Positions 13,033-13,673 of a DNA stretch of 13,673 bases are shown in pieces (within the stretch, counting starts at the first letter, position 1; each line of letters begins with the position of its first letter). Below the pieces are notes generated by a model. It was not told the DNA's origin. It did not search any database and was given only the letters and a program-made list of their open reading frames with translations. The stretch is from Caldilineae bacterium (GTDB lineage Bacteria; Chloroflexota; Anaerolineae; J102): assembly GCA_003694905.1 (NCBI GenBank), contig RFJM01000279.1, positions 1 through 13,673 on the forward strand, read 5' to 3'. Position numbers and translations under genes: made by a program.

Positions 13033-13062
13033 ATCCTACCTTAAGGGTCGAACGCCTGTCAA
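13033..13062 (-). promoter_or_regulatory. Predicted promoter of the pentapeptide-repeat/SRAP operon
   Basis: On the minus strand a consensus -35 TTGACA (13062-13057) and TAGGAT (13038-13033) are 18 bases apart. Transcription would start near 13026, giving a leader of about 115 bases. No LexA-like box is obvious next to it. Confidence 0.45.
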
Positions 13063-13206
13063 TTGTCTTGGGCGATCGGCGTGCAATTCGCCTCGCGTAT
13101 CCATCGTGTTGGGGCATGGACCCAGACCGGTAGGCGACCACAACGCCGACTCAAACCGGCGATAGTGTACCCATGCGCTTTCCATCCGCGAACGCAGGTG
13201 ACGACG

Positions 13207-13673
13207 CTAGAACTCCGGCCGCGGAGCCAGGGTCACGTCGACCTGCATCTCCTCGCCGTCGCGCACAATAGTCAGGGTCACCGTGTCGCCCGGCTCGGTA
13301 TAGCGGCCCAGGTACGCCAGCAGATCATCGAAGGTCTTGAGGGGCTGGCCGTTGATGGCGGTGATGATGTCGCCCCCTACCAGGAAGGGAGCACCTTCCA
13401 CCAACACCTCTTCGTCCCCGCCCCTCAGCCCCGCTTTGGCCGCGGGAGTATCGGGCAACACTTCGGCTATGAGAATGCCGTGGTCGACATCGAGCCCCAG
13501 GGCCTGGATCTCGAAGGGTGAGAGACCGTTGCCGCGGATGCCCAGGTACGAATGCCGGTACTCGCCGTGCTCGATGATGGCACGCGTGACCTTCTCGACA
13601 AAGTAAACCGGAATCCCGAAGCCGATGCCGGAATTGGCGCGTGTCTCCGACTGGAGCATGAAGGCCACACCCA
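13207..13673 (-). CDS. HtrA/DegP-like serine protease, C-terminal part with PDZ domain (partial)
   Basis: The frame is open to the right edge, so only the last 155 residues are in the window. The catalytic His, Asp and Ser lie outside it. The visible part begins at the end of the trypsin-like domain (SGIGFGIPVYFVEKVTRAII, the strand and helix that always follow the active-site Ser in HtrA). A linker EHGEYRHSYLGI leads into one PDZ domain that runs to the end (DHGILIAEVLPDTPAAKAGL, then GGDIITAINGQPL, then GDTVTLTIVRDG). The carboxylate-binding loop and the GGDIITAING strand are intact. A loop of about ten residues (GDEEVLVEGAPF) is inserted before the GGDII strand; I recall this form in Chloroflexota and archaeal HtrA. 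The protein would act in envelope protein quality control. It ends 295 bases before the pentapeptide-repeat start, so the two are probably separate units. The coding part here includes no usable start. Confidence 0.9.
   Translation of the reverse strand, partial: GVAFMLQSETRANSGIGFGIPVYFVEKVTRAIIEHGEYRHSYLGIRGNGLSPFEIQALGLDVDHGILIAEVLPDTPAAKAGLRGGDEEVLVEGAPFLVGGDIITAINGQPLKTFDDLLAYLGRYTEPGDTVTLTIVRDGEEMQVDVTLAPRPEF

Noticed and set aside
13023..13166. ACCGGCGATA occurring twice as a direct repeat (near 13024 and 13157)
   Set aside because: Only 10 bases, two copies and no link to the promoter geometry; chance is plausible in this GC-rich spacer.

Overview
The window is GC-rich bacterial chromosome. 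Good Shine-Dalgarno sites, short operons and ordinary sigma-70-like promoters are visible. The gene set is an M16C peptidase, a YugP-type membrane peptidase, a cytosolic sulfite-oxidase-like protein, an HtrA whose PDZ domain carries the inserted-loop GGDIITAING form, and a fused two-domain phosphofructokinase. This fits Chloroflexota (Anaerolineae-like) best. The assignment is inference from gene content; there is no rRNA or marker gene to settle it.

Layout. At the left edge a minus-strand gene runs off the window: its first 52 codons encode a lipoprotein signal peptide (1-157). A roughly 470-base divergent spacer with a promoter in each direction follows. Next comes a plus-strand pair: a PreP-like M16C metalloprotease (626-3532) and a beta-hydroxyacid dehydrogenase (3575-4468). 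It ends at a strong bidirectional terminator shared with a convergent zinc metallopeptidase (4529-5239, minus). Continuing on the minus strand, read right to left, are the two-domain 6-phosphofructokinase (7009-9264), a molybdopterin oxidoreductase (6309-6941) and a stand-alone NAD(P)H-hydrate epimerase (5564-6304). The last two are 4 bases apart. Further right are two small plus-strand genes: an HMA-like ferredoxin-fold protein without a CxxC motif (9720-9929) and a PspC-domain membrane protein (10212-10499). A minus-strand block follows: a membrane-anchored DsbA-like thioredoxin-fold protein (10581-11318), an SRAP/YedK DNA-repair protein (11453-12121) and a pentapeptide-repeat protein (12123-12911). 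The start of the SRAP gene lies one base after the stop of the pentapeptide gene. The right edge holds the C-terminal part of an HtrA-like protease (13207-13673).

Three things stand out. First, the phosphofructokinase looks like eukaryotic PFK-1 along its whole length: a catalytically complete N-half, the eukaryotic-type insertion and linker, and a C-half that keeps sugar-phosphate-binding residues but has lost the catalytic Asp and the Mg/ATP motif. This suggests a bacterial counterpart of the eukaryotic catalytic/allosteric arrangement. Second, a 126-base segment at 5426-5551, just after the epimerase stop codon, folds on paper into an almost fully paired four-way junction with three arms. 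Third, the spacer upstream of the phosphofructokinase gene (9339-9634) is a set of nested inverted repeats inside 31-base imperfect terminal repeats. It resembles a degraded MITE or REP-type element.

Much of the window concerns protein quality control and redox or metabolite repair: M16C, YugP, HtrA, DsbA, hydrate epimerase and SRAP. No CRISPR array, tRNA, rRNA, intact insertion sequence or phage gene was seen.
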